Assembly: GCF_014230145.1 (NCBI RefSeq)
Contig: NZ_JACHVC010000013.1
Location: 620,001-684,000 of the forward strand
Origin: Pelagicoccus albus
Lineage (GTDB): Bacteria > Verrucomicrobiota > Verrucomicrobiia > Opitutales > Opitutaceae
Reading direction: 5' to 3'
Length of the DNA stretch: 64,000 nucleotides
Shown: positions 35,824 through 44,563 of the stretch, piece after piece
How positions within the stretch are numbered: position 1 is the first letter of the stretch
How the letters are laid out: each line of letters starts with the position of its first letter
Notes under the pieces: model-generated
The model's database searches: none
Seen by the model: only the letters and a program-made list of their open reading frames with translations
Told to the model about the DNA's origin: nothing
Translations under genes and position numbers: made by a program

Positions 35824-38637
35824 CTAGTTCCCCAAAGGAGCTATGTCGCTGCTGAATGGACTCGCCGCCATGTCGAACGTATCCACATCATCAGGACTCG
35901 CAGGGTCGAATCCCGCAAAATCATCTACAATCAATTCAGCCAAGGGCAGCTTGGACTTGCTGACCTGTTCAATAACACACTTGGCCAGCTCGTACGCGCC
36001 GTAGTTGTTGTGGTGAGTAATATCCTTTCCATCGTTGCTAAAGGCCTTGGGCGAATCTTCCTCTCCAAGGGCTTCGTAGAGTTTTACGCTCATGGGCTGC
36101 AGATCGATCAAAGTGACTTTTGCCTTCTTCGCGACTTCTCGCATGGCTTTCGGGTAGTCGCCCAAACTGCTTTTGATCTTTCCCTTCTTGTCGAAGATAC
36201 GGCGTTCCATGGACGTTACAAGCACCGGAGTTGCACCCCGAAGACGTGCTTCCTCGATCAATACATTCAAGTACGCCTTGTAAGTTGAATCAGCTTCCAC
36301 GTAGGTCTGCGGCCACTGCTTCTTCTGATCGTTATGGGTGAACTGCACGAAGAGATAGTCTCCTTCTTTCATTGCTTCCAAAACCTTAGCGAGGCGGAGA
36401 CCCGTGATGAAGGACTTCATGGTCTCGCCAGACTCGGCGTGATTGGATACAGCGATTTCGTCTCTTAAAAAGCGGGGCAGCATTTGGCCCCAGCTAGCAG
36501 CTGGCTCATAAGGTTGATCGGTCACGGTAGAATCGCCGATGAGGTAAACCGTGGGCACATCGACCTTTTCGATCTTTAGCGAGCGTACTTTCGGATTAGT
36601 GCCGTTGAATTCTATCGTCAGCTTATCATCCCAATGAAGCTTTCCGATCTCACGATCGTTGAGCACCACTTCAGTGCCACCGGGGGCGAACTTCTCCGGC
36701 GGGATCAAGTTAGAGTCACGCGTATTGGCGATTACGCTACGAGTAACAAACTCCCCTGCCTTGGTTTCTACCTTTTCGAGAAGCAGTCGGCGGGATTCAA
36801 CCTTAACTGTATTTTCCGACGCTTCTTCGTCGTCACCAAATTCCATAGTTAGGCGGTAATTCCCATCCATAGCCGAAACTGAGAAATAGAAAACGCCCTC
36901 ATCTGAGTCCGGCTCGATACCAAGATCAAAGCCATAGCCGCTCTCGGCGTCGTAAACATCATCGGGTGAAACTTGAATTGCTCCTTCCACCGCCTCTTCT
37001 CCAAAAGAGAAAGTCACTGGCTTACCGTATCCAATATTCACTGTCATAAATTCTTCCAAGGGGTTAGATTCCAATGCTCTGAGTCCTTCCGCCACACACT
37101 CGGCATTTAGGATAGCGCCCTCCAGGCTAGTGTGCGTATGAGCGTCTCCAAAAAGCGGATCGACGGCCTTCTTGCCAAGGGCATCGTACTTGTCGGCTAC
37201 GATGGAGTTGAGATCGATAAAACCAACGCCCTCTTCTTCCGCCACTTGCTTGGCCCAGCCGGCATAGCTATCGGGGCTCCGGCGAATCTTGCCGTCTTCG
37301 GTCCATTTCTTGCGAGGCACGAGCGAGCAAACCAACGGAGTGACACCGGCTTCTTTAGCGGTCTCAATGTATTGACGCAAATACCAGCCGTATGTGTGCA
37401 CGACCTCGTGCTTGCCGGTCAGCATGTTATCGATTTCTTCCGTCTCTTCACCGACCCCTTTAATCGTGCCGCGAGCACGCTTAGCGTCGTTAAGAGCGAT
37501 ATCATCGTTATGTCCGAACTGCATGATTAGGAAATCGCCGGGCTTCATCATTGTCTTGACGCGAGCCCAGTAAGGACCGGTGAAAAAAGTACGGCTGCTC
37601 AAACCTCCTACCGCTCGGTTTACAACATTGATCTCGGTGTCGTCGAAGTGACGGTCCAAGAACGCTCCCCAACCCCATTGGCCGTTGGATCCATCGCCAC
37701 GTCCATTGCGGACCGTGGAATCGCCAATCAAGAATACAGTCGGCTTTTCGCCATCGGCAGTGATTGGCAGAGTCAGCCAAGAGAGAGGATCAGCTTCGAC
37801 TTCTTCACCCTTGGCCGAAAGCCAACCATCGACAGGGCTGGGACGCAGTCCTTTGAGACCAGCGACCACCGTTTCAGCGTTGATCATAGCCCCTTCAGGC
37901 CCGGTGTGCACGTAGTCCTTGGGGAAATACTTGTCGAGCGCCTCCTTGGTCCCGAGCGGCTCGTAGAAGTCGACCACCGGGTTGGTTATATCGATAAACG
38001 GCACGTCGAGCTCCTTTGCGAGACGGTAGGTCCAGTAGCCATACTGGCCAGAGCCACGCTCCAGACGTCCGTCCTTCCAGAGGTTGCGTGAAGTCAAAGA
38101 GAGAAAAACAGGCGTCGCTCCTTTTGATCGCACGTCTGCCACCATCTTCCGCATGTAGTGGCCGTAAGTATACACGACCTCATGTTTGCCCGTTACCGCG
38201 TTGTCGATTTCGACACTCTCGTCACCGAGCCCGGGAATGCTGCCGCGAGCGCGGAGCGGGCGTGTAGATCCTTCGGGTTCGCGGTTAACTGCGCCGCTGT
38301 CGTTGTGCCCGAACTGGATAATCACTACGTCGCCCGGATCGACTTCGAGCAGCAGACGGCCCCAGTGCCCTTCGGTGATAAAGGTACGACTGCTGCGGCC
38401 ACCACGGGCTTTGTTTTCAACAACCACCTTGGTTTCATCGAAAAACTCAGCGAATGGCGTGGCCCAACCCATGCGGTCAGTGCCGTCGCCGGGAGCTGCC
38501 GTCGAGTCTCCAGCCACGAAGATATGCGGCAAGCGAGGCTCGGAGTCATCCTCTTGGGTAAAGGCGATGTAATGGAATAGCGAAACGAGCAAGAGACTCG
38601 CAACGCGTAGGGAGAGCGTAAGCGTCTTTCGGGACAT
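35824..38637 (-). CDS. Secreted protein with three SGNH/GDSL esterase domains
   Basis: 937 residues from the ATG at 38637, chosen because it gives a signal peptide (LTLSLRVASLLLVSLFHYIAF). It has three rhamnogalacturonan-acetylesterase-like SGNH domains. Their nucleophile blocks are FVAGDSTAAPG (Ser45), FLIGDSTVRNGRGDG and YLIGDSTVTDQP. Each has the Asn-bearing block (QFGHNDSG, QFGHNDDI, QFTHNDQK) and a late D-x-x-H pair (for example VHTGPEGAMINAE). Between the second and third is a beta-rich region of ~150 residues. Such enzymes remove acetyl groups from pectin-like polysaccharides outside the cell. Three tandem catalytic domains in one chain is unusual. It is divergent from the oligogalacturonide-lyase-like gene. 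Confidence 0.88.
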   Translation of the reverse strand: MSRKTLTLSLRVASLLLVSLFHYIAFTQEDDSEPRLPHIFVAGDSTAAPGDGTDRMGWATPFAEFFDETKVVVENKARGGRSSRTFITEGHWGRLLLEVDPGDVVIIQFGHNDSGAVNREPEGSTRPLRARGSIPGLGDESVEIDNAVTGKHEVVYTYGHYMRKMVADVRSKGATPVFLSLTSRNLWKDGRLERGSGQYGYWTYRLAKELDVPFIDITNPVVDFYEPLGTKEALDKYFPKDYVHTGPEGAMINAETVVAGLKGLRPSPVDGWLSAKGEEVEADPLSWLTLPITADGEKPTVFLIGDSTVRNGRGDGSNGQWGWGAFLDRHFDDTEINVVNRAVGGLSSRTFFTGPYWARVKTMMKPGDFLIMQFGHNDDIALNDAKRARGTIKGVGEETEEIDNMLTGKHEVVHTYGWYLRQYIETAKEAGVTPLVCSLVPRKKWTEDGKIRRSPDSYAGWAKQVAEEEGVGFIDLNSIVADKYDALGKKAVDPLFGDAHTHTSLEGAILNAECVAEGLRALESNPLEEFMTVNIGYGKPVTFSFGEEAVEGAIQVSPDDVYDAESGYGFDLGIEPDSDEGVFYFSVSAMDGNYRLTMEFGDDEEASENTVKVESRRLLLEKVETKAGEFVTRSVIANTRDSNLIPPEKFAPGGTEVVLNDREIGKLHWDDKLTIEFNGTNPKVRSLKIEKVDVPTVYLIGDSTVTDQPYEPAASWGQMLPRFLRDEIAVSNHAESGETMKSFITGLRLAKVLEAMKEGDYLFVQFTHNDQKKQWPQTYVEADSTYKAYLNVLIEEARLRGATPVLVTSMERRIFDKKGKIKSSLGDYPKAMREVAKKAKVTLIDLQPMSVKLYEALGEEDSPKAFSNDGKDITHHNNYGAYELAKCVIEQVSKSKLPLAELIVDDFAGFDPASPDDVDTFDMAASPFSSDIAPLGN

Positions 38638-38838
38638 AGGCCCGCCATTAAGCCCGAATCTTCTGCTCCTGTCCACGCGACAAAATCCCGACAGTCAGAA
38701 ACCTACAGACAAGCCGGCCACGAAAGCGGCCACTTATCCCAACTATAGACTACGATCGTAGGAAAAACTCGGACTGTCCGCGTTCAGGCGAACACAGACC
38801 CTTTGACCTGACCCAAGAAACGAGCAGCCTCTGCTGCC

Positions 38839-40188
38839 GTGAATGTGAAGATACCCTTTTTATCCCTTCTAGTCGCGGGTGCTGCCTTACTCTCAACTCA
38901 GGCCCTATCCGCATCCCCTATCGGGACCCGACTCCCTTCCGAAAAGAAGGTCATCTCGGACCCAGTCACCGGCGTCGAACTCGCCTTCCTAACCAGCAAG
39001 CAAGCGGGAGATTCCAAGATCTACCAAACCCATCCACAATGGACAGCGGATGGAAAATGGCTGATCTTCCGCTCTGATCGTATTGCTGGCGAAGCCCTCG
39101 CCGTGAACGAGGAAACAGGCGACATAGTACAAGTAACCGAAGGCGGCTACTTCGGCATGCTGACCATCGCCCAAAAGGCTATGAAGCTCTACGTCATGCG
39201 AGATCCGGCCTCACCGGCTGACGCCCAGCCTCGCTACGGCAGTAACGACGCCGACAAGGCGATCGTGGAAATCGACCTTGAGTCCCTCTTCGCCGATAGT
39301 GCAGCTGGGACTCTAAAAGACCAATCCGCCTACCAACGCACCGTGGGCATGGTCGACGCTTCCATGGGAGCCGGAGGAGACATGACCATCGATGCCAATG
39401 ACGACTTGATCTACTTCCGCATTGGACGCGAGGAAGCGGCCAAATACATTCCCGAGGGGACTGAAATCTTCGAAAACTACGGCCCTCGCAACATGGGTGC
39501 GGGTCCAACCGGAATCGCCAGCATGGATATCGAAACCGGCGAAATCGAAATCGTCGCCGCCCTACCTTTCCAATTGGGACATATCCAAAGCAACCCTTGG
39601 AAATCACGCGAAATCGTAGCTTGCTGGGAAACCGGTGGCAAATCTCCGCAGCGTACTTGGGTGGTAACCGTGGGCGAAGAGCCACGCATTCTTTACCCTG
39701 AGGCCGACTACGAGTGGGTCACCCACGAAGCCATCATCACCAAGGACGAGGTCGCGATCGCTATCATGGGCCACCGAGCTCCCGGAACCGTCGACGATTG
39801 GGGCCCCTCCGCCACTCGCGAGAAGCCAACCGGACTGGGCATCGTAAACCTTCGCACCGGAGAAATGCGCATCGCTGGCCAAACCCGCAGCGGCAGCGGC
39901 CTCTGGCACGTATCCGGTTCACCTGACGGACGCTGGGCAGTTGGGGACGACTTTAGCAGGAGCCTTTACCTGATCGATCGCACCACGGACGAAATGATGC
40001 TACTCACCACCGGGCACAAGCCAACAGCTCGTGACCACGTGCATCCGACTTTCAGCCGCGACGGCACCAAGATCCAGATCCAGTCCGCCATGCTATCGGA
40101 AGACGATCGCTCCATGAATATCTGCGTAGTCTATCTCCCAGATTCGCTTCTGAACAAGGACTACAGCGGAGTCTTGAGAAAAGACTAG
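38839..40188 (+). CDS. Oligogalacturonide lyase-like beta-propeller protein (PL22-like)
   Basis: 449 residues with a signal peptide (LSLLVAGAALLSTQALSAS). Repeated TolB-like propeller blades are visible (HPQWTADGKWLIFRSD, HVSGSPDGRWAVGDD, HVHPTFSRDGTKI). The segment QLGHIQSNPWKSREIVACWE and the His-rich ends fit the oligogalacturonate lyase (PL22) family, which splits unsaturated pectin oligomers in the periplasm. The start is the GTG at 38839, with another in-frame GTG at 38845; no ATG fits. It is divergent from the esterase gene, so a pectin-type substrate for both is a reasonable inference. Confidence 0.75.
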   Translation: MNVKIPFLSLLVAGAALLSTQALSASPIGTRLPSEKKVISDPVTGVELAFLTSKQAGDSKIYQTHPQWTADGKWLIFRSDRIAGEALAVNEETGDIVQVTEGGYFGMLTIAQKAMKLYVMRDPASPADAQPRYGSNDADKAIVEIDLESLFADSAAGTLKDQSAYQRTVGMVDASMGAGGDMTIDANDDLIYFRIGREEAAKYIPEGTEIFENYGPRNMGAGPTGIASMDIETGEIEIVAALPFQLGHIQSNPWKSREIVACWETGGKSPQRTWVVTVGEEPRILYPEADYEWVTHEAIITKDEVAIAIMGHRAPGTVDDWGPSATREKPTGLGIVNLRTGEMRIAGQTRSGSGLWHVSGSPDGRWAVGDDFSRSLYLIDRTTDEMMLLTTGHKPTARDHVHPTFSRDGTKIQIQSAMLSEDDRSMNICVVYLPDSLLNKDYSGVLRKD

Positions 40189-40210
40189 CATCACATTTTC
40201 TCCCTCCCAT

Positions 40211-40238
40211 GGCTCGGCCGGAAGGTCGGGCCTTTTTT
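40211..40238 (+). terminator. Rho-independent terminator after lyase-like gene
   Basis: A nine-pair GC-rich stem (GGCTCGGCC/GGTCGGGCC, two G:T pairs) with a four-base loop runs into six T residues, 22 bases beyond the stop of the PL22-like gene. Confidence 0.8.
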
Positions 40239-40239
40239 G

Positions 40240-41403
40240 TTAGCTGATGCCAACCGCTTCCGCGATGGCATCCCGCAGGGCGATTGCTCGCTTGCCGATC
40301 GTGTGCTCTGCCTCCGTGAACACCTTGCCGGCAGCCGCCCGCCGCAAAAGATCCGCCTCATCGGCTAAACCTGCCTTGGCCTTTTCTACCAACTCGGAAG
40401 AGCTCCGATAACTGAGAGCAACCTCATCGAACCCCGGAAGCGAATCGAAATAGTTGCTGCCGGTAGTGAGCGGCACTGCTCCATTTAGCATGGAAGAGAA
40501 GACGCGGTCGTGACTCCCGCTGGCAAAGAAATCCGACACGTTCAGGGCGAGCTTGCTTCGCTGCAGAAGATTCAAGCTCTCGTCGAAATCCACCGGCCCG
40601 TGTAGCCGATGTGTCGTGAATCCAGCGAACTCCCAGCCGTTGCCAAAAAGATCTACCGCTACGCCCGCGTCATCCAAGGCTCTCAAATCGGCCAAGCGAC
40701 GCTCCGCCCTCAGGTAACGATCCACTTCAACCATGGAGCTTAGAAAGAGCTCGCGGCTGGGCTTTAAGCCCAAGGTTTCAAAACACTTCGTTACGACATC
40801 CAGCAACGGCAAGCCGTAGCTACTGAGCCCAATTTCCGCTGCCGCCTCAAGCAGTTGGCGCTCTTCCTCGCTTTTGCTGGCCCACGATTCGCGTTGGGTC
40901 TTTGGATCAACCCCTGACCCGCTAAATACAATATCCAGATCACGCTCCGCCGGAGTTGGGCTTCGAGCCAGACACCCGCCATGCGGCAAGAAGACCGTAC
41001 TGGGTGGCGATGGAAACGCCGCCTGGAAAAAGGCGAGGTGGTCGTCGTCGACAACGCCGACCACCTTGAACTTCTCGGCACCTCGCTCCAGCCGCTCCAT
41101 GTGCCAAACGGGATGATCCATTAGCCAAGATACATGAGGAAAGGCACCGATATCGTATATCGATTTCCCATCGATCGCGAACTCGCCCACCCCATTAATT
41201 CCCAACGCGAAAAGCGGCTTCTCACCACTTAAGGCCTTGATCACTTCTTGATCGCTTTGAGGATTCGAATCCCCCAGAGACACAATATCGACCTTGTGCC
41301 CAAGCTCTCGATACGCTTCGGCAATATCGTCGATGAACCGGTGCATGACACCGTATTGGGAATCGCCTTTGTAGAGGATGATCTTGTGATCCGTGAGAGC
41401 CAT
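40240..41403 (-). CDS. CgeB-like glycosyltransferase family protein
   Basis: 387 residues, cytosolic. The N-terminal half (DIGAFPHVSWLMDHP, then VGVVDDDHLAFFQAAF) and the C-terminal segment (LQRSKLALNVSDFFASGSHDRVFSSMLNGAVPLT) follow the DUF3880/CgeB glycosyltransferase pattern, a GT-B fold related to spore-maturation and flagellin-modifying transferases. The donor and acceptor are unknown. It reads away from the acetyltransferase gene at 41612 and has no other glycan genes beside it. Confidence 0.78.
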   Translation of the reverse strand: MALTDHKIILYKGDSQYGVMHRFIDDIAEAYRELGHKVDIVSLGDSNPQSDQEVIKALSGEKPLFALGINGVGEFAIDGKSIYDIGAFPHVSWLMDHPVWHMERLERGAEKFKVVGVVDDDHLAFFQAAFPSPPSTVFLPHGGCLARSPTPAERDLDIVFSGSGVDPKTQRESWASKSEEERQLLEAAAEIGLSSYGLPLLDVVTKCFETLGLKPSRELFLSSMVEVDRYLRAERRLADLRALDDAGVAVDLFGNGWEFAGFTTHRLHGPVDFDESLNLLQRSKLALNVSDFFASGSHDRVFSSMLNGAVPLTTGSNYFDSLPGFDEVALSYRSSSELVEKAKAGLADEADLLRRAAAGKVFTEAEHTIGKRAIALRDAIAEAVGIS

Positions 41404-41611
41404 TTCAAAACGCTAGGCCAAGGATGGACTTCCGCAAGTGGGAACGGAAATAGAATTAATCGACTAAACGGAACCCAAATTGTATATTGATTCCGGATAC
41501 GTACCCGCCCCACCCGATCATAGTCAGCCTCAAACCACATTCTTCTGCAAGCGGTCAAGCGGAACAAATCCACCCTTTCCTTTACCCAAATTTCTCTCAA
41601 GCATCCAATTC

Positions 41612-42166
41612 ATGCCGACAGAAAAAGAGAAGATGCTAGCCGGGGAACTTTATCGGGCCATGGACCCGGAATTGAGCAAGGACCGACTTACCGCCCGCAA
41701 AGCAATCCACAGCTACAATGCAACCGAGCCTGAGCAATTCGCCGAGCGGGCCGCCCTTCTCAAATCGTTACTCGGCTCCTGCCACAAGACGTCCTTCATC
41801 GAACCTCCCTTCCGCTGCGACTACGGCTACAACATCCACCTCGGCAAAGCCTTCTACGCTAACTTCGGCTGCGTCATGCTGGACGTGAACCGCATCGAGA
41901 TAGGCGACTACGTAAAGTTCGGACCCAACGTGCAGATCTACACCGCCACCCACCCCATCGATCCCGAAGAACGCGCTCGCTTCGACGAGTTCGCGAAACC
42001 TATTAAAATCGGAAGCAAAGTCTGGATCGGAGGTGGATCGATTGTTTTGCCGGGCGTGGAAATCGGAGAAGGAACCACCATCGGCGCCGGTAGCGTGGTA
42101 ACTCGCTCCATACCGTCACGCGTCGTCGCTGCAGGGAATCCCTGCCGCGTGATCAGGGAAATCTGA
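41612..42166 (+). CDS. Maltose O-acetyltransferase-like (left-handed beta-helix) acetyltransferase
   Basis: 184 residues from the ATG at 41612, the family's usual N-terminus (MPTEKEKMLAGELYRAMDPEL); an upstream in-frame start at 41480 would add a non-conserved tail. The N-terminal Mac domain is followed by hexapeptide repeats, with the catalytic His in IYTATHPIDPE and the CoA-binding end IGAGSVVTRSIPSRVVAAGNP. It transfers acetyl from acetyl-CoA to a sugar or similar hydroxyl. It is 91 bases upstream of the phosphopantetheinyl transferase gene and might be a tailoring enzyme of the peptide cluster, but a housekeeping role is as likely. Confidence 0.88.
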   Translation: MPTEKEKMLAGELYRAMDPELSKDRLTARKAIHSYNATEPEQFAERAALLKSLLGSCHKTSFIEPPFRCDYGYNIHLGKAFYANFGCVMLDVNRIEIGDYVKFGPNVQIYTATHPIDPEERARFDEFAKPIKIGSKVWIGGGSIVLPGVEIGEGTTIGAGSVVTRSIPSRVVAAGNPCRVIREI

Positions 42167-42257
42167 CCCATTTTTGCAGGCAGGAGTAGTCCAACACGCC
42201 TATTGACGTATCTACTAGAAATGATACGTACTGCTAATACCCTATCGGGTCTACGCT

Positions 42258-43067
42258 GTGCCAAGATCGATCACCAACTCACCATCCGACCTGTCCTCAG
42301 GTCAAAGGCCTCTGAAAACAGATTTTCAGATAAGTGAATCGACCTTTCCAAATTCGGATAACCAGTGGATAGTCCGCCCCGGTGAAGCCCACCTTTGGAG
42401 TGCGGATCTTGACGTTCCCATTGAACCAAAACTGTCCGCAACCGAAGAACAAAAGGCCCGTCGTTTCCGGACCCCACAGTTGCAGTCCCGCTACCGAGCC
42501 GCTCGCACTATCACGCGTCTGATCCTGTCTCGCTACCTTGGCATTCTCCCCGAGCAGTTGGAATTTGCCTTCTCGCCTCTCGGAAAACCGGAGCTAGCCT
42601 CCCTCGCACCTGCAGAAAACAGCCGAATCCATTTCAACCTGTCCCACTCAGGATCCAGCTATCTGCTCGGCGTTCGTTTAGACAGCCCCATCGGGGTGGA
42701 CATCGAGGATCGCCGCAGCATAAACGGGCGAGACGAATTGGTCGAAAGGTTTTTCCACCCCACCGAGTTACAGGAGTTCCAGAGCTTGCCCGAAGAGCTG
42801 AAAGACGAAGCGTTTCTGTTAGCGTGGACTCGCAAGGAAGCGGTCTTGAAAGCGACTGGCGAAGGCTTGAGCGCTCACCTAGATTCGTTACAAGTTACTC
42901 TCGATCCCGACAAAGATTGCCAACTTCGCTCTATAGATCCGAAATGGGGTGACGTTAATGAATGGCACCTCTCCTCGCCTCCAATCACTCCCGAATCTAT
43001 CTGTGCCATAGCGAGCCACCAACCAATAAAAACGGTAAAAGCCCGCTATTTTTTTGAGTCCACTTAG
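42258..43067 (+). CDS. Sfp-type 4'-phosphopantetheinyl transferase
   Basis: 269 residues with a GTG start. The magnesium and CoA-binding motifs are IGVDIEDRRS and AWTRKEAVLKATGEGL, with FNLSHSGS as the preceding P2-type block. Sfp-type enzymes attach phosphopantetheine to the serine of carrier proteins. This one is the obvious activator for the carrier domains encoded at 44306, 48355 and 56281. It starts the biosynthetic cluster; the next gene follows after 73 bases. Confidence 0.92.
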   Translation: MPRSITNSPSDLSSGQRPLKTDFQISESTFPNSDNQWIVRPGEAHLWSADLDVPIEPKLSATEEQKARRFRTPQLQSRYRAARTITRLILSRYLGILPEQLEFAFSPLGKPELASLAPAENSRIHFNLSHSGSSYLLGVRLDSPIGVDIEDRRSINGRDELVERFFHPTELQEFQSLPEELKDEAFLLAWTRKEAVLKATGEGLSAHLDSLQVTLDPDKDCQLRSIDPKWGDVNEWHLSSPPITPESICAIASHQPIKTVKARYFFEST

Positions 43068-43140
43068 ACGTTTTCGAACGTAAACTAGTCGTACCGGCCT
43101 TCAGCCCCCTGATTGCTGTTCCCCTTAATCCACCTAATAC

Positions 43141-44292
43141 ATGATCCAACGCTACTTTGCCCTAGCGTGCCTTGCCGCATGCACCTGCCTACCCGCCAAG
43201 CTATTTGCTCACGCGACTGGCGAAACCTACCTCTTCCTTGAATTTCTGGAGAGCTCGATAAGAGGAAGGGTTGAAATCAAGCTCGACGACCTGAACGAAA
43301 AGCTCGGAGTCGACGCCATGCAGAACGGAAAGGCGAGCGAGAAAATCATCGTCGATACCGCTCCGCAAATCACCGACTATATAAAGGAAAACCTCTCCAT
43401 AGCTCCGCGAGGTGGCGAGCCCTACCCTCTTAATTTTCACACCACCAAACTGTTCGATGCGGAAGGCGGTTGGGCTCAATACGAGTTTAATATCCCCGCC
43501 GATCCAGTCCCTCCCTACTTGGACCTGAAGCTAACGATGCTCTACGATGGCGACACCATGCATCGCGATATCGTTGTAACGGAAAAGGGCGTTTGGCCTA
43601 GCGAGGACTACGAGATGAACATCTCGATGGTTTTCAGCCGCAACAACAGCGAGCAAATCCTAGACGTATTCAATCCTCCTTCTGTGCAACGGGCTCGGGA
43701 CATGATCTGGCAAGGGATCCTGCACATCTGGATCGGGATCGATCACATCCTGTTTTTAGTGGCGCTCGCCCTGCCGATCGTCTTGGTCAAAAAGGAAAAC
43801 AAGTGGCAGCCCGCCCAAGGTTTGAAAAAGACCTTAGTATCTCTTCTCAAAATAGTGACCGTATTCACGGTAGCGCACAGTATCACCTTGGCACTCGCCA
43901 GTCTCGGTTTCGTACAGCTCCCCTCGCGCTTGGTCGAATCAATCATCGCCCTCTCCATCGTGCTGGTGGCAGTTAATAATCTACTGGGTCGCGCCGCAAA
44001 GGTGTCGCTCACTATTACCTTCCTGCTCGGCCTCTTCCACGGGCTCGGCTTCGCGAGCGTAATGGCGGACCTACCTTTCCGCGTGTCCGAGCTAACGCCA
44101 TTTCTAAAAATCATCATCGCCTTCAATGTAGGTGTAGAAATCGGGCAGCTCGCCATACTCCTGGTTCTCTTTCCGGTCATTTACGTCCTGCGGACCAGCA
44201 GCGTCTACCTTCCAGTAGCGCTCAAGGGAGGATCCTGCGCCCTCATTCTGATAGCGGGCTACTGGTTTATCGAACGAGCCTTCGCTCTCTAA
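43141..44292 (+). CDS. HupE/UreJ-2 family membrane protein
   Basis: 383 residues: a signal peptide, an extracytoplasmic domain of ~160 residues (starting AHATGETYLFLEFLESS) and then about six or seven membrane helices. The HupE/UreJ hallmark is IWIGIDHILFLVALALPIVL followed by HSITLALASLG and LLGLFHGLGFASVM; the His residues are the candidate metal ligands. HupE/UreJ proteins are thought to move nickel or cobalt. Its placement between the phosphopantetheinyl transferase and the carrier-protein gene is unexpected: it may be a bystander, or it may hint that the peptide product binds metal. Confidence 0.82.
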   Translation: MIQRYFALACLAACTCLPAKLFAHATGETYLFLEFLESSIRGRVEIKLDDLNEKLGVDAMQNGKASEKIIVDTAPQITDYIKENLSIAPRGGEPYPLNFHTTKLFDAEGGWAQYEFNIPADPVPPYLDLKLTMLYDGDTMHRDIVVTEKGVWPSEDYEMNISMVFSRNNSEQILDVFNPPSVQRARDMIWQGILHIWIGIDHILFLVALALPIVLVKKENKWQPAQGLKKTLVSLLKIVTVFTVAHSITLALASLGFVQLPSRLVESIIALSIVLVAVNNLLGRAAKVSLTITFLLGLFHGLGFASVMADLPFRVSELTPFLKIIIAFNVGVEIGQLAILLVLFPVIYVLRTSSVYLPVALKGGSCALILIAGYWFIERAFAL

Positions 44293-44305
44293 TCGCCAAT
44301 CCAGC

Positions 44306-44563
44306 ATGACTAGCGAAGATATTCTCGTCCGTATCCACAAGATACTGACTATTGACTTGGATTTAGCGGAGGGCGAGGAAATCGCCCCCGATACCAACTT
44401 AATAGCGGAAGGGTTCTTGGACTCCATAAACGCCATGCGGCTAGTGAGTAAAATCGAGTCGGAATTCGATACCAAGATTCCACCGCGCGATCTAGTCCCC
44501 GCTAACTTCCTTTCGGAGCAGGCCATGGCGGACTACCTCGCCCGCACTCTTACCCCATCATGA
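44306..44563 (+). CDS. Free-standing carrier protein (peptidyl/acyl carrier)
   Basis: 85 residues. The phosphopantetheine site is Ser40 in EGFLDSINAMRLVSKIE; the overall helix pattern and IPPRDLVPANFLS are typical of discrete carrier proteins in pyrrole-forming cassettes. It probably carries L-proline while it is oxidised to pyrrole-2-carboxylate. The stop overlaps the start of the ornithine-cyclodeaminase gene (ATGA). The genes from here to 60795 are nearly continuous and form one operon. Confidence 0.9.
   Translation: MTSEDILVRIHKILTIDLDLAEGEEIAPDTNLIAEGFLDSINAMRLVSKIESEFDTKIPPRDLVPANFLSEQAMADYLARTLTPS

Noticed and set aside
38158-38580. Plus-strand open frames of 128-140 codons inside the triple-SGNH gene
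   Set aside because: They are antisense to the first SGNH catalytic domain and repeat at the second domain only because the domains are similar.
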